DNA of 46,343 nucleotides, taken from IMG/VR virus record IMGVR_UViG_3300037961_006053, positions 3,156-49,498 of that record, one strand, 5' to 3'. The notes below the pieces were generated by a model that had not been told where the DNA came from, made no database searches, and worked only from the letters and a program-made list of their open reading frames with translations. Shown here one piece after another: positions 20,568-28,533 of the stretch (position 1 is its first letter; each line of letters opens with the position of its first letter). The translations under genes and the position numbers were made by a program. The stretch is from a virus.

Positions 20568-20595
20568 GGGGGCGGAGCCCGAAAGCCACGCCCCC
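20568..20595 (-). terminator. GC-rich hairpin after the capsid genes, probable partial terminator
   Basis: GGGGGCG (20568-20574) pairs perfectly with CGCCCCC (20589-20595), a 7-bp GC stem with a 14-base loop. On the minus strand it is followed by TTCGTCTTTT and then by the GGAGG of the adaptor gene. It lies just downstream of the decoration gene, where phages often reduce transcription beyond the highly expressed capsid genes. The T-tract is interrupted, so partial termination or an mRNA-stabilising role is likely. Confidence 0.6.
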
Positions 20596-20618
20596 TAAGT
20601 GTATCACGTAGTCAACTA

Positions 20619-21179
20619 TTACAGTAGACCAATCAAACGAGCACGAATAGTGCCACTAACTGGAGTGTCAGTCGTGCTAAGCGCACGACCAATCAGATTG
20701 CCTGCCGTAGTATCATCGTCTACTTGCCCCGCAGAAACGCCACCGTTGGTGTCCAGGAACTGGCCCACGGTAATGCCTGCAGCACCATTGACAACGCACT
20801 CACCCTGGACGAGAATCCAGAAATAGTACTCATCGGTTACGCCTGTTTGGGCTACACCAACAATGTCAAGAGCGTTCATGCCTGTAGATGCCGCAGGTTG
20901 AACCATGTACGATTCAGGACCACTACCGCCTGTCCAAATAGAACAGCAGTCGTAGATATCAATGGCTTCTTTTGCACGAACAAACATCCAAGTACGGTCA
21001 CCCTTGAGACCAAGGGCAGTACCATCTGTGTGCTCTGCATCAGCGGTTTCATCCGCTGGCTCAACACGCAGTGTACCAATAGGATATCGCTCATCTTCAT
21101 GAGTTTGCGTCCAAAATGGCTGAGAGTCTTGGCCGTCAACAATGTTGCCGCCAGTACTAAATTCATTTCCTTGTGCCAT
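20619..21179 (-). CDS. Capsid decoration (cement) protein
   Basis: A 186-residue protein starting at ATG 21179 after GGAGGTACATC. The sequence is Gly/Thr/Asp-rich and beta-rich: ALDIVGVAQTGVTDEYYFWILVQGECVV, then GITVGQFLDTNGG and AGNLIGRALSTTDTPVSGTIRARLIGLL. This pattern of a barrel with a GNLIGRAL-type strand and a closing RARLIG is typical of small capsid-decorating proteins. It lies directly after the major capsid gene in the same operon, the usual place. The family match is by eye. Confidence 0.7.
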   Translation of the reverse strand: MAQGNEFSTGGNIVDGQDSQPFWTQTHEDERYPIGTLRVEPADETADAEHTDGTALGLKGDRTWMFVRAKEAIDIYDCCSIWTGGSGPESYMVQPAASTGMNALDIVGVAQTGVTDEYYFWILVQGECVVNGAAGITVGQFLDTNGGVSAGQVDDDTTAGNLIGRALSTTDTPVSGTIRARLIGLL

Positions 21180-21190
21180 GATGTACCTCC

Positions 21191-22240
21191 TTAAATCGCG
21201 CCGCCAGACACACAGCCCTGCGCCGGAAGCTTGGTGCAGATCAGGTTGCCTTGCATTGCAAAGATTGCAGTCACCACGTCTTGATCGCCAACCCGCTCCT
21301 TGAACTCCGATACATTCGGGGCTTCAAGCATTGGGAACTCGATGTAGTCCGTGTTGAGCATGTAAGTAACACCATCATTGGCTGGAGCAGAGAAGTTGCT
21401 CCGATCCAAGTCGATAGATGAGGTGACTGAAGCAAGACCAAGGCTCAGAGCCATAGTGTTGCTCTTGTCAATCTTATCATCAACAAGTGTTACGCGAACG
21501 TTTTCACTTCGAGCATCTTCGAAGTTAGTGTAAGTGTCGTCGTCCATGAAAATCATGTCTGGACCCTTACCGATACCACCAGCATAGTGAGCGCACTGAC
21601 GATAAGTCTTACGCAATTGAGTCATGCCATCAGCGCTGAAAGCTGTGATGTCATTGTACTGGTTGAAGTGGAAGTAGCTGTTGCTCTTCGTCACGTTTTG
21701 AACTTTTTGGTTTTGTGATGTAGGAACAACAAAGTCAAGAAGACCATGAGTTACACCAGTTCCGATACCGGTACTAAATTCACCGTTAAAGGTTTGGAAA
21801 CCTTGAAGTTCAGCCGTGTTGAAAGCCAAGCCGCGACTCTGACCTGTAAGCAGGTACTTGTTGAGATCAGCTTTTGCTGCTTCCATAGCGGTTTGCGGAT
21901 ACTCTTCAATCAAGCGAATGATCGCCAGCTTGCCAGAGTTCTGAGCAAGTTCACGCTTAGGAATGTTAATCGCCATAACCAGACGATGAGGCTCAACCTC
22001 AAACTTCCGAATTTGTTGACGACGGGTCATGTTCAGCAGTTCGTCACCGACGTAGACACCAACACCGCGAGCAGGAGCGCCACCGGAAAAGGAACGTTCA
22101 ATCTTAGTTCCGCCTTCCATTGGCATGCGTGCTTTCGAGTTAAGTGCCTCGAACAGTTCATTACTGCGAACAAACGAGTTTACCAGGGGTCCACGGAGGT
22201 CCGCGAACGTGGTATTCAGTAGTTCAGTACTGATAGTCAT
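21191..22240 (-). CDS. Major capsid protein (HK97-fold type)
   Basis: A 349-residue protein, a normal length for phage capsids, starting at ATG 22240. Visible capsid features include the N-terminal arm NTTFADLRGPLVNSFVRSNELFEAL, an E-loop-like stretch GTKIERSFSGGAPARGVGVY, helical spine EEYPQTAMEAAKADLNKYLL, and the A-domain strand-loop GPDMIFMDDDTYTNFEDAR. The C-terminus NTDYIEFPMLEAPNVSEFKERVGD is also typical. It is the first gene of the leftward late operon, with its decoration protein next. I infer it forms the icosahedral shell with the scaffold-like protein encoded at 29003-29923. Confidence 0.85.
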   Translation of the reverse strand: MTISTELLNTTFADLRGPLVNSFVRSNELFEALNSKARMPMEGGTKIERSFSGGAPARGVGVYVGDELLNMTRRQQIRKFEVEPHRLVMAINIPKRELAQNSGKLAIIRLIEEYPQTAMEAAKADLNKYLLTGQSRGLAFNTAELQGFQTFNGEFSTGIGTGVTHGLLDFVVPTSQNQKVQNVTKSNSYFHFNQYNDITAFSADGMTQLRKTYRQCAHYAGGIGKGPDMIFMDDDTYTNFEDARSENVRVTLVDDKIDKSNTMALSLGLASVTSSIDLDRSNFSAPANDGVTYMLNTDYIEFPMLEAPNVSEFKERVGDQDVVTAIFAMQGNLICTKLPAQGCVSGGAI

Positions 22241-22418
22241 TTTGTTCTCACATAAAGTGTTACAGGGATTTAAACGATTCTCACGCCTGCCCGGTGCGTT
22301 TTGCTGGACCCAAAGGGCTACCCAACCGCAATTTAGGTGCGTGTTTCAGGTTTACATTATTAAGAATAAAAGTGCAAACACTTTCATCCAAAAACTTTTT
22401 ACGTGATAAAGTTGACAC
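22241..22418. promoter_or_regulatory. Divergent control region between capsid and terminase genes
   Basis: This gap separates the leftward capsid operon from the rightward packaging operon and must hold promoters for both. Visible elements are an inverted repeat AAAGTG-CAAA-CACTTT (22369-22384), a single GTGTTACAG at 22257-22265 that matches the repeat of the 38.2-38.5 kb array, and AAAGTTGACACA at 22408-22419, which overlaps the terminase ATG and recurs at 34239. No strong sigma70 promoter stands out, and the terminase start has no clear Shine-Dalgarno. Confidence 0.5.
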
Positions 22419-24068
22419 ATGGCTAATGCTCAGAAAAAACAAACCGAAGAAATTGGCGGCGCAGAGTTTGCTGACGCTCCTGGATTACATCAAGGCAAAA
22501 TTAGAGCCTTATTTTCTACGCCCGATGCATTTGTCTCAATGTGTCAGATTGTCCGAGAAGATGAGTCTACAGGCTACATGGAGCCTACGCATACGCAAAA
22601 GAAACTATTAAAAGCCTACGACGAAAACAGATGGTTAATGGTAAACAAGTTTCGTCAGGCAAAGATTACAACTGTTTCGGTCATGCTGCTATTGCGAGAC
22701 TGTATGTATCTCAGCGGTGTCAAGGGCTTGCTTATTGCGGAGCGTCAAGACACAGCGGAAGATATTTTTGAGCGCATACTGTTTGCATACAACAGACTAC
22801 CCGCTGATGTCAGAATGCCTCTTGCGCCAGGACGAAAGGCGGGTGCGACACAAATGCAATTCATACATGGCGGTGGAATCAAAGTTCTCACTGCTGGGGG
22901 GCGCTCGCCTGCAATTGGGCGCTCAATCGACCGCCTTGTCATCACTGAGTTTGGTGAAGCGCAGTGGCAACGAAAAGCTGCCATCAACATATTCCCGACC
23001 GTAAACAAACGGCCTAATGCGAAAGTAATTCTGGAGTCTACCCCCGGTCGCGCAGGCTCGCACCATGAGCAAATGTGGCGGTCAGCCCTGGAAGGGTCGA
23101 GTAGATTTACGCCGCTATTCCTGGAGTGGTGGGAGGATGACAGTTGCCGCGAAATGGCTGAAGATTTTGAGCCTACGCTGGAAGAACTTGAATACATGAA
23201 GCGGCATCAAGGCATGAGTAAGTACAATCTTGCCTTTCGTCGCAGAGGCCTAAACACCGAGTTTGTCGGTGATTCTCGATTGTTTTCGTGTAAGTACCCG
23301 TCAGATCCATACGATGGGTGGTTAGGAACTACAAATCCTGTCATGCCCGCAGAAGTTCTTAAGCCTTGGTTGGCAAAAGCAAAAGCAGATCCCGAACTCT
23401 CTCCGTGGGGCTGTCGTGAGTTCGAATCACCGCAACCAGGCAGAAGATACTTGGTTACGGCTGACCCCGCTGGTTTCGGAAGCACCGGAGATAAATCTGC
23501 GTTGACCGTATGGGATGCACAAGAGTGGCGAGAGGTTGCTTTTTGGGAAGACCGAGAAACGCCCGACAGGTTTGCGCAAAGGTTGAAGCAGATACAGCAA
23601 CGCTACAATCAAGCGCTGCTAGCGGTGGAGTCTAACGCTACTGCGTGTATCGCAATTCTGAAAGATCAAAGCACAAGAAATCTTTTGTGGACTGACCGAA
23701 ATCATCCTGGATGGTACGCAACACAAAAACGCGTGCAAGAATCAGAAGCAAGACTTGTTCAAATGCTTAGACAAGGCGACATTCGAATACAAAGTCGGGG
23801 CACGCTGCATCAACTATTAAACTACGACGGCTCAAAAAAGAAGCGTGTTAAGGGTGAGGACGGCATCCTTCATCACTTTGATAGGGCTCGAACTGCTGTT
23901 ATGGCTGCTGATATACTTTCAAAACGACGATTTAATGCGCCAGTAAAAGAAACGGATAACACATATACTAGTGGACAAGTTACAATCAGGCAGCTTGATG
24001 ACCACAAACGAAAAAAACGGCAGGCTGCAACCTCCCCGTTCTCACCCGCTTCACAAATTTGGAGATAA
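22419..24068 (+). CDS. terL: Terminase large subunit (packaging ATPase-nuclease)
   Basis: A 549-residue protein. The ATPase domain shows the Walker A region NKFRQAKITT (residues 76-85), a Walker B-like LVITEFGEA (173-181) and the coupling motif ESTPG (206-210). The nuclease domain shows the three acidic RNase H-like positions: YLVTADPAGFG (D349), LAVESNATA (E404) and HHFDRARTA (D488). These are the defining elements of TerL. The Walker A position usually holding glycine (RQxGxST) is Lys here (RQAKITT). The protein pumps DNA through the portal and cuts concatemers. It leads the packaging operon, with the portal two small genes later. Confidence 0.93.
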   Translation: MANAQKKQTEEIGGAEFADAPGLHQGKIRALFSTPDAFVSMCQIVREDESTGYMEPTHTQKKLLKAYDENRWLMVNKFRQAKITTVSVMLLLRDCMYLSGVKGLLIAERQDTAEDIFERILFAYNRLPADVRMPLAPGRKAGATQMQFIHGGGIKVLTAGGRSPAIGRSIDRLVITEFGEAQWQRKAAINIFPTVNKRPNAKVILESTPGRAGSHHEQMWRSALEGSSRFTPLFLEWWEDDSCREMAEDFEPTLEELEYMKRHQGMSKYNLAFRRRGLNTEFVGDSRLFSCKYPSDPYDGWLGTTNPVMPAEVLKPWLAKAKADPELSPWGCREFESPQPGRRYLVTADPAGFGSTGDKSALTVWDAQEWREVAFWEDRETPDRFAQRLKQIQQRYNQALLAVESNATACIAILKDQSTRNLLWTDRNHPGWYATQKRVQESEARLVQMLRQGDIRIQSRGTLHQLLNYDGSKKKRVKGEDGILHHFDRARTAVMAADILSKRRFNAPVKETDNTYTSGQVTIRQLDDHKRKKRQAATSPFSPASQIWR

Positions 24069-24070
24069 CA

Positions 24071-24328
24071 ATGCCAGGTAACAAATCATCATTTGTTCCA
24101 AACACAACGCCGAAAAAAACGCCCGATAGTCCAACTCAGGCTGAAATGCCACAGGCCAGATCGGAGGACAAAAAAAGAACTGAGGGCGCGACAAGCATTA
24201 CCGGCCAGCCTCTTGAGGGAGAGGCGCTGGAAAAATTTAAAGGTCTTTACGAGAAATCTGCGATGGTTCGCGCTTCTTACAACCCAGACGGCTCGTTAAA
24301 AGCAGACGTCGAAAAAATCACGGAGTAA
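24071..24328 (+). CDS. Small hypothetical protein between terminase and portal
   Basis: An 85-residue protein. I chose ATG 24071 (MPGNKSSFVPN), six bases after the GGAGA that overlaps the terminase stop; a TTG at 24059 would add four residues. The first half is low-complexity Lys/Pro/Thr/Gln, the second half has ITGQPLEGEALEKFKGLYEKSAMVRASYNPDG, a short helix and turn. No family recognised. It is probably translationally coupled to terL. Confidence 0.7.
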   Translation: MPGNKSSFVPNTTPKKTPDSPTQAEMPQARSEDKKRTEGATSITGQPLEGEALEKFKGLYEKSAMVRASYNPDGSLKADVEKITE

Positions 24329-24603
24329 TGATGTCTATTTTTTCAAGAGAAAAAAATCTCGAAGAGATGAAAGATACTGAGTATGCTCGGGTCACAGGTT
24401 TGAACCCAGAATATCGAAGACACGCATATCAAGAGCCTATTACGCCACCAAGACCGGGCATTATTCCAGGGCTCGCAGGTCTTGCTCGAGGGGCGTCCAG
24501 TATTATGGATTTGTTTTTTAACGCGAAAAAATTGGCTCGGGCCGAGGATAACAGGGCGAGAAAACGAGCGTTAGATAATATTGGCAAAATGGATCAGACA
24601 TAA
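24328..24603 (+). CDS. Small hypothetical protein upstream of portal
   Basis: A 91-residue protein whose ATG overlaps the previous stop (TAATGATG; the second ATG at 24331 is equally possible and better spaced from GGAG). The sequence has a charged N-terminus, a Pro-rich segment ITPPRPGIIPGLAGLARG, and a C-terminal basic helix (AKKLARAEDNRARKRALDNI). No family recognised. Its place suggests a head-assembly role. Confidence 0.7.
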   Translation: MMSIFSREKNLEEMKDTEYARVTGLNPEYRRHAYQEPITPPRPGIIPGLAGLARGASSIMDLFFNAKKLARAEDNRARKRALDNIGKMDQT

Positions 24604-24618
24604 AAATACAGGTGATAC

Positions 24619-26382
24619 ATGGCCTCAAAACTATCAAAGTTGATTGACCGTCATTTAGACTTTTACAAGCGCTCAGAAAAGACGCAATTCGACAAAGCCC
24701 GTCGATTTTATCGGGGAGACTTTTTCGGAACAACTGACAGCGACTTAAACTCGTCTAAATTGAATTCGTTTTTGTGTTCTAAAAACATGATCTATGCGAT
24801 TGCAGACACGGCGGTCAGTGCTTTGTTAGGGCCAAATCCTAACGTTGCAGCAATTGCAAGAACGCCCAAATCTCAAGACGCTGCAACATCAGTTACGGGA
24901 TTGCTGGAATATATTTTTCACGCAAATAAATTTCGGAGAAAGGCATCAACAGCCCTTATCGATGCCGTCTTGTGTAAGCGCGGTGTGTTTAAAACTGGAT
25001 GGGATGCAAAAAAGGACATGCCTATTGTCCGCGCTGTGAACCCATCTACGCTCTTTTTTGACCTAACGGCAAGAGATGCTGACGACATTCGATACTGGAT
25101 TGAAGCCACGGTTATTTCTTTTGAAGAATTTAAGGATCGTGTCCGATCGGGATTGTACAAAGCCGAACTTGTGAAAGACGTATCGCCAGACAGATACCCA
25201 AAATGGTTGATGGATCGAAATCAACAAAGTGACACACAACAAGTGCGTGACGCGTTTCAGTGGGTCACGATTTACGAGTACTACGATCGCGAACGCGGAA
25301 TTATTCAGCATTACGTAAAACAAGCTGACGCAGTCGTGTTCGAAGATAAAATTGACTACATTCCATACTCAATGTTTAGCCTCAATCAATCCGGTGTAGA
25401 TTGTCTTGGGCTCAGCGAAGTTCAGTTGGTTTTGAAACAACAAGAGACTATCAACGATCTGCTGACACACATGAAACAGATCACATACCTACAGATACCT
25501 CGAGTGCTCTACGATTCTGGTCGGATTACCGAAGAGGATCTAAACAAAGCTGTAGAGGCAAGCGCTGGATCTTTTATCGGAATCAACCCCTCAAACAGCG
25601 AAGCACTCAGAACTCTTGCGACTTTGTTTTACGAAATGCCTCAACCCCAAAATCCTGCGGGCGTACAAGAGTTTGTTGCCCGCCAGGAAGACGACGCTGC
25701 TTTTATTTCAGCGCTTGCTGAAGCCGCTCGAGGACAGGTTGTGGGCGCTCGAACCGCTACGGAAATGGCAATTATTGATGCGCAAATGAGAACACGACTC
25801 GCTACAAGAGAAGGTCATCTCAACGATGCTATTGAGGACGTTGCACGAAAGATTTTTTATCTCAGCAAAAAATACATGCGTGAACCGCGTCTTATTCGTA
25901 TTGCGGGTGACCGACGTTGGGCTGAGTTGGCACACAAAGACTTGGTCGATGTTCAAGTTGACTTTGAAATGGTTTCGTACAACCCAATTCGAAAGAACCC
26001 TGGAATTATGCTTGAAAGCCTTTTGCAGTTGATTCCATTCCTCGCGGAAAACCCGAACGTAGATGTTAGAAAACTTACAGAAGAAGTGATTTCTGGAATG
26101 GGTCTGTCTCGTAGAATAATTATTCCCGAGGCAGAATTAGAGGCGATAGCAGCAGAGGCAATGGAAGAACAGGGTGCAATGGCTCAAGCACAGTCACAGG
26201 CAAGCTTGGGTGGTGCCGCAGGGGGCGAGGCTTACTTACAGGCTCAGCAATTAGCCAAACTACAAGAAATGCTGGAGCAGTTGCCGCCTGAAGAGGCGGC
26301 ACGAATCAGAGAGTCTGTTGGCGCTCAAGCAGGATTAGACATTCCATCCCCACAAGACATTGCACCAGGTGGAGAAGCCTAA
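24619..26382 (+). CDS. Portal protein
   Basis: A 587-residue protein of usual portal length, starting at ATG 24619 behind CAGGTG. Portal features are visible throughout: the N-terminal FYKRSEKTQFDKARRFYRGD, the wing segment KNMIYAIADTAVSALLGPNP, the clip/stem region LGLSEVQLVLKQQETINDLL, and the C-terminal crown with GQVVGARTATEMAIIDAQM and a Gln/Ala-rich helical tail. The dodecameric portal forms the DNA gate and docks TerL. It follows terL and precedes the scaffold genes, as in most tailed phages. Confidence 0.9.
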   Translation: MASKLSKLIDRHLDFYKRSEKTQFDKARRFYRGDFFGTTDSDLNSSKLNSFLCSKNMIYAIADTAVSALLGPNPNVAAIARTPKSQDAATSVTGLLEYIFHANKFRRKASTALIDAVLCKRGVFKTGWDAKKDMPIVRAVNPSTLFFDLTARDADDIRYWIEATVISFEEFKDRVRSGLYKAELVKDVSPDRYPKWLMDRNQQSDTQQVRDAFQWVTIYEYYDRERGIIQHYVKQADAVVFEDKIDYIPYSMFSLNQSGVDCLGLSEVQLVLKQQETINDLLTHMKQITYLQIPRVLYDSGRITEEDLNKAVEASAGSFIGINPSNSEALRTLATLFYEMPQPQNPAGVQEFVARQEDDAAFISALAEAARGQVVGARTATEMAIIDAQMRTRLATREGHLNDAIEDVARKIFYLSKKYMREPRLIRIAGDRRWAELAHKDLVDVQVDFEMVSYNPIRKNPGIMLESLLQLIPFLAENPNVDVRKLTEEVISGMGLSRRIIIPEAELEAIAAEAMEEQGAMAQAQSQASLGGAAGGEAYLQAQQLAKLQEMLEQLPPEEAARIRESVGAQAGLDIPSPQDIAPGGEA

Positions 26383-26690
26383 TGTCTTTGTCTAAACGCG
26401 ATAAAATACGTAAGGCATCGCTTCTCAAGAAACACAATCTTGAGGGCGTAAACAAGCCTAAACGGACACCAAATCACCCGAAGAAAAGTCACATTGTTCT
26501 GGCTCAAGAAGGTAGTCGACTTAAGTTGATTCGATTTGGTGAACAGGGCGCAAGTACCGCAGGTAAGCCTAAGAAGGGTGAAGGCGATCGAATGAAGAAA
26601 AAGCGCAAAAGCTTTAAGTCTCGACACGCTAAGAACATCGCCAAAGGAAAAATGAGCGCGGCGTATTGGGCCGATAAGGTGAAGTGGTAA
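26382..26690 (+). CDS. Small basic protein downstream of portal
   Basis: A 102-residue, strongly Lys/Arg-rich protein. Its ATG overlaps the last base of the portal stop (TAATG). The stretch NKPKRTPNHPKKSHIVLAQEGSRLKLIRFGEQG is followed by GDRMKKKRKSFKSRHAKNIAKGKMSAAYWADKVKW. The RFGEQGA...KKRRKSFRSRHAKNI-type pattern recurs in environmental phage proteins next to portals. The charge suggests DNA or portal contact, but the function is unknown. Confidence 0.7.
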   Translation: MSLSKRDKIRKASLLKKHNLEGVNKPKRTPNHPKKSHIVLAQEGSRLKLIRFGEQGASTAGKPKKGEGDRMKKKRKSFKSRHAKNIAKGKMSAAYWADKVKW

Positions 26691-27109
26691 TGGCTACGTT
26701 CCAAGAAATGATGGATGAAATGCGTCAGAACGCACAACAATCTGATGCGTGTCCGGCTGCAACAAAAGACGTAGAACTAAACTTAGAGAATAGGCAAAAA
26801 GCGTTAGACACCAAAGAATACGGACCAGCTAATCCAGGACTCGACGCTGAAGGTGGTAACCAAGAGTTTTGGCAGCGTTACGCAGATAGATTTAACGATA
26901 CCGTAGAAAACGTAATGACCATGCGTTGCGGTAACTGCAGTTTTTTCGACACGTCGGAACAAATGAAAGAATGCATTGAATCAGGTATCGGTGACGAGGG
27001 TGATCCCGAAGCAGCCGTTGATGCCGGTGAGTTGGGGTACTGCTCAGCCCTTGATTTCAAATGTGCATCTCAACGAGTTTGCATCATCTGGGCAGGGAGG
27101 GCAGAGTAA
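26690..27109 (+). CDS. Cysteine-rich small protein, putative metal-cluster binder
   Basis: A 139-residue protein. ATG 26690 overlaps the preceding stop. The C-terminal half carries six regularly placed cysteines: C80 and C83 (MRCGNCSFF), C95, C118 (LGYCSALDF), C125 and C131. The arrangement C-x2-C-x11-C-x22-C-x6-C-x5-C, together with aromatic residues, resembles small proteins that hold zinc or an iron-sulphur cluster (HiPIP-like). The acidic N-terminal half is unstructured-looking. It is embedded in the head-assembly operon, where such proteins are found in environmental phages. The ligand is inference. Confidence 0.7.
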   Translation: MATFQEMMDEMRQNAQQSDACPAATKDVELNLENRQKALDTKEYGPANPGLDAEGGNQEFWQRYADRFNDTVENVMTMRCGNCSFFDTSEQMKECIESGIGDEGDPEAAVDAGELGYCSALDFKCASQRVCIIWAGRAE

Positions 27110-27111
27110 TC

Positions 27112-27297
27112 GTGGCAAAGAAGTCTGAAAGCAAAGTGAACGAGGCGGGTAACTACACAAAACCTGGTATGCGTAAACGCTTGTTTAAGAGCATCAAGGC
27201 AGGAAACAAGGGCGGTAGAGCCGGTCAGTGGTCCGCTCGAAAGGCCCAATTACTTGCTCTGAGATACAAAAAGAAGGGCGGAGGTTACAAAAACTAA
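27112..27297 (+). CDS. Small basic protein with GQWSARKAQ motif
   Basis: A 61-residue protein. GTG 27112 is the likely start, three bases after the previous stop and behind GGAGGGCAGAG; the longer frame from 27061 would lie inside the upstream gene. The sequence NYTKPGMRKRLFKSIKAGNKGG followed by RAGQWSARKAQLLALRYKKKGGGYKN is a widespread short viral module of unknown role, seen in tailed phages and large DNA viruses. It is strongly basic and could bind nucleic acid. Confidence 0.7.
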   Translation: MAKKSESKVNEAGNYTKPGMRKRLFKSIKAGNKGGRAGQWSARKAQLLALRYKKKGGGYKN

Positions 27298-27536
27298 TGG
27301 CTCTCAAAGCACCTCAAATGTCCTTAAAAAAATGGACTAAGCAAAAATGGCGCACCAAATCCGGCAAGCCAAGTGTGCAGGGACCAAAGGCTACGGGAGA
27401 GGTGTATGCTCCGTCAGCAACATTTAAATCGGTAAGCCGAGGAAAAATCGCAGCCGCGACACGAAAAAAACGGGCTGCAACACGGGCGGGCAAACAACAC
27501 GCTAAACATGGATTGCACAAAGGAATGAATCGATGA
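27297..27536 (+). CDS. Small basic protein with KKWTKQKWRTKSGKPS motif
   Basis: A 79-residue protein whose ATG overlaps the previous TAA. The motif SLKKWTKQKWRTKSGKPS near residues 8-25, a short TGEVYAPSATF beta turn and a basic tail (AAATRKKRAATRAGKQHAKH) are recognisable as a family common in environmental phages and often next to the GQWSARKAQ protein, as here. The high positive charge suggests DNA contact in the head. Function not known. Confidence 0.7.
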   Translation: MALKAPQMSLKKWTKQKWRTKSGKPSVQGPKATGEVYAPSATFKSVSRGKIAAATRKKRAATRAGKQHAKHGLHKGMNR

Positions 27537-27778
27537 GCGACAACGATAAAAAGAAACCAAAAAAAGAATATACTCCTGGCGCAAAGAGACAACAAATACG
27601 AGAAGTTGCAGGGTTTAAAATAACCAAAAGTGGCGTGAGGATTCCAATCGGAAGTTCGACACTTACTTTGAGCGGAAGCATACCTAAACAGAAAGTTTCG
27701 GCCAAAATAAAAGTACCTTTCGACGGACCAAGAAAAGGCCGGAACATCGCAGGTAAAAAGACGTCAGGGAAAACATGA
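27533..27778 (+). CDS. Small basic hypothetical protein
   Basis: An 81-residue protein with ATG overlapping the end of the previous gene by four bases (ATGA). The N-terminus is Lys-rich (DNDKKKPKKEYTPGAKRQQ); then a beta-rich core with KITKSGVRIPIGSSTLTLSG and VPFDGPRKGRNIAGKKT. No family recognised. The close packing with its neighbours indicates one polycistronic message. Confidence 0.65.
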   Translation: MSDNDKKKPKKEYTPGAKRQQIREVAGFKITKSGVRIPIGSSTLTLSGSIPKQKVSAKIKVPFDGPRKGRNIAGKKTSGKT

Positions 27779-28236
27779 GTTTTAGAACAAACAATATTGA
27801 ATGTACTGGCTGCGACTTCTTTGAGTACGAAGTGTTTTACCGTACCTCAGAGGGTCCACCCGACTGCCCTGAGTGCGGCAGCAAACGTAAGATGAGTTTC
27901 AAAGGCTTTACATGCGCTATCCATGGTCAGGGACCAGGATCATTCGCCGCAGTCGACTTTGGCGTACTCGGCAAAGCCGAAACCAAAGAAGACTACGACC
28001 GCTGCATCAAAACAATCGAGAAGCGCTTCCCCGGTAAGAGGGTGAACATTCAAGGTGAATCCGAAGCACAAAAATCTGAAAGGCTCGACACGATGCGCCA
28101 CGGTAGTTGGCAACGAAAAAAGGCGCAGGGACTCAACGACAAGATTATTAAAGAAGTGTCTACACACAAAAAACGCTTGGCTTCAGAAGGTCGAAGCGAA
28201 AACCGTAGCCCCGCACAATTGGTAGGTAACAAGTAA
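27775..28236 (+). CDS. Zinc-ribbon protein of the head operon
   Basis: A 153-residue protein. The N-terminal zinc ribbon is plain: C10-x2-C13 (ECTGCDFFEYEVFY) and C31-x2-C34 (PDCPECGSKRKMSFKGF). A second part from about 60 is Lys/Arg/Glu-rich and helical (DRCIKTIEKRFPGKRVNIQGE, SERLDTMRHGSWQRKKAQG). It is similar in style to the FmdB-type ribbon at 34007-34195. It starts by ATGA overlap with the upstream gene. Zinc binding is inferred from the four cysteines. Confidence 0.7.
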   Translation: MSFRTNNIECTGCDFFEYEVFYRTSEGPPDCPECGSKRKMSFKGFTCAIHGQGPGSFAAVDFGVLGKAETKEDYDRCIKTIEKRFPGKRVNIQGESEAQKSERLDTMRHGSWQRKKAQGLNDKIIKEVSTHKKRLASEGRSENRSPAQLVGNK

Positions 28237-28490
28237 TGCCTGATCCAAGCACACGAAGTTTATTGTCCGATATTGAACTTGTTGAGTACGCACATCATAT
28301 TGCGGCACAAAAAAACAGGTCTCTTAGAGAAGTAAAAGACGATACAATCAGGGACGCTAAGGTCGTACAGGACAGAACGACAGGCGAACAACTAAGCGTA
28401 CCCAATAAATTCATCCGATCTATCGGTATAAACTCTGCATTTGAACTAATGCGACCTGATTTATTTCAGGAATATCAACAACAAAATTAA
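28236..28490 (+). CDS. Small hypothetical helical protein
   Basis: An 84-residue protein beginning at an ATG that overlaps the previous TAA. It looks helical with charged faces (LSDIELVEYAHHIAAQKNRSL, FIRSIGINSAFELMRPDLFQEYQQQN). No family recognised. It is the last of the tightly overlapping small-gene block; a gap with a palindrome follows. Confidence 0.65.
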   Translation: MPDPSTRSLLSDIELVEYAHHIAAQKNRSLREVKDDTIRDAKVVQDRTTGEQLSVPNKFIRSIGINSAFELMRPDLFQEYQQQN

Positions 28491-28497
28491 TAACCCC

Positions 28498-28515
28498 ACT
28501 GGTAATCTTACCAGT
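28498..28515. promoter_or_regulatory. 18-bp perfect palindromic site upstream of acidic protein gene
   Basis: ACTGGTAA (28498-28505) and TTACCAGT (28508-28515) are perfect inverted copies separated by two bases. No T-tract follows, so it is not an intrinsic terminator. It lies 19 bases before an ATG in an operon where most junctions overlap, so it could be an operator or mRNA hairpin controlling the scaffold genes. Confidence 0.5.
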
Positions 28516-28533
28516 ATGCAATAGGATAGTATC

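Noticed and set aside
23419-23433. GTTCGAATC resembling a tRNA T-loop
   Set aside because: The flanks do not pair as a T-stem and the segment lies inside the terL frame, encoding REFESPQ.
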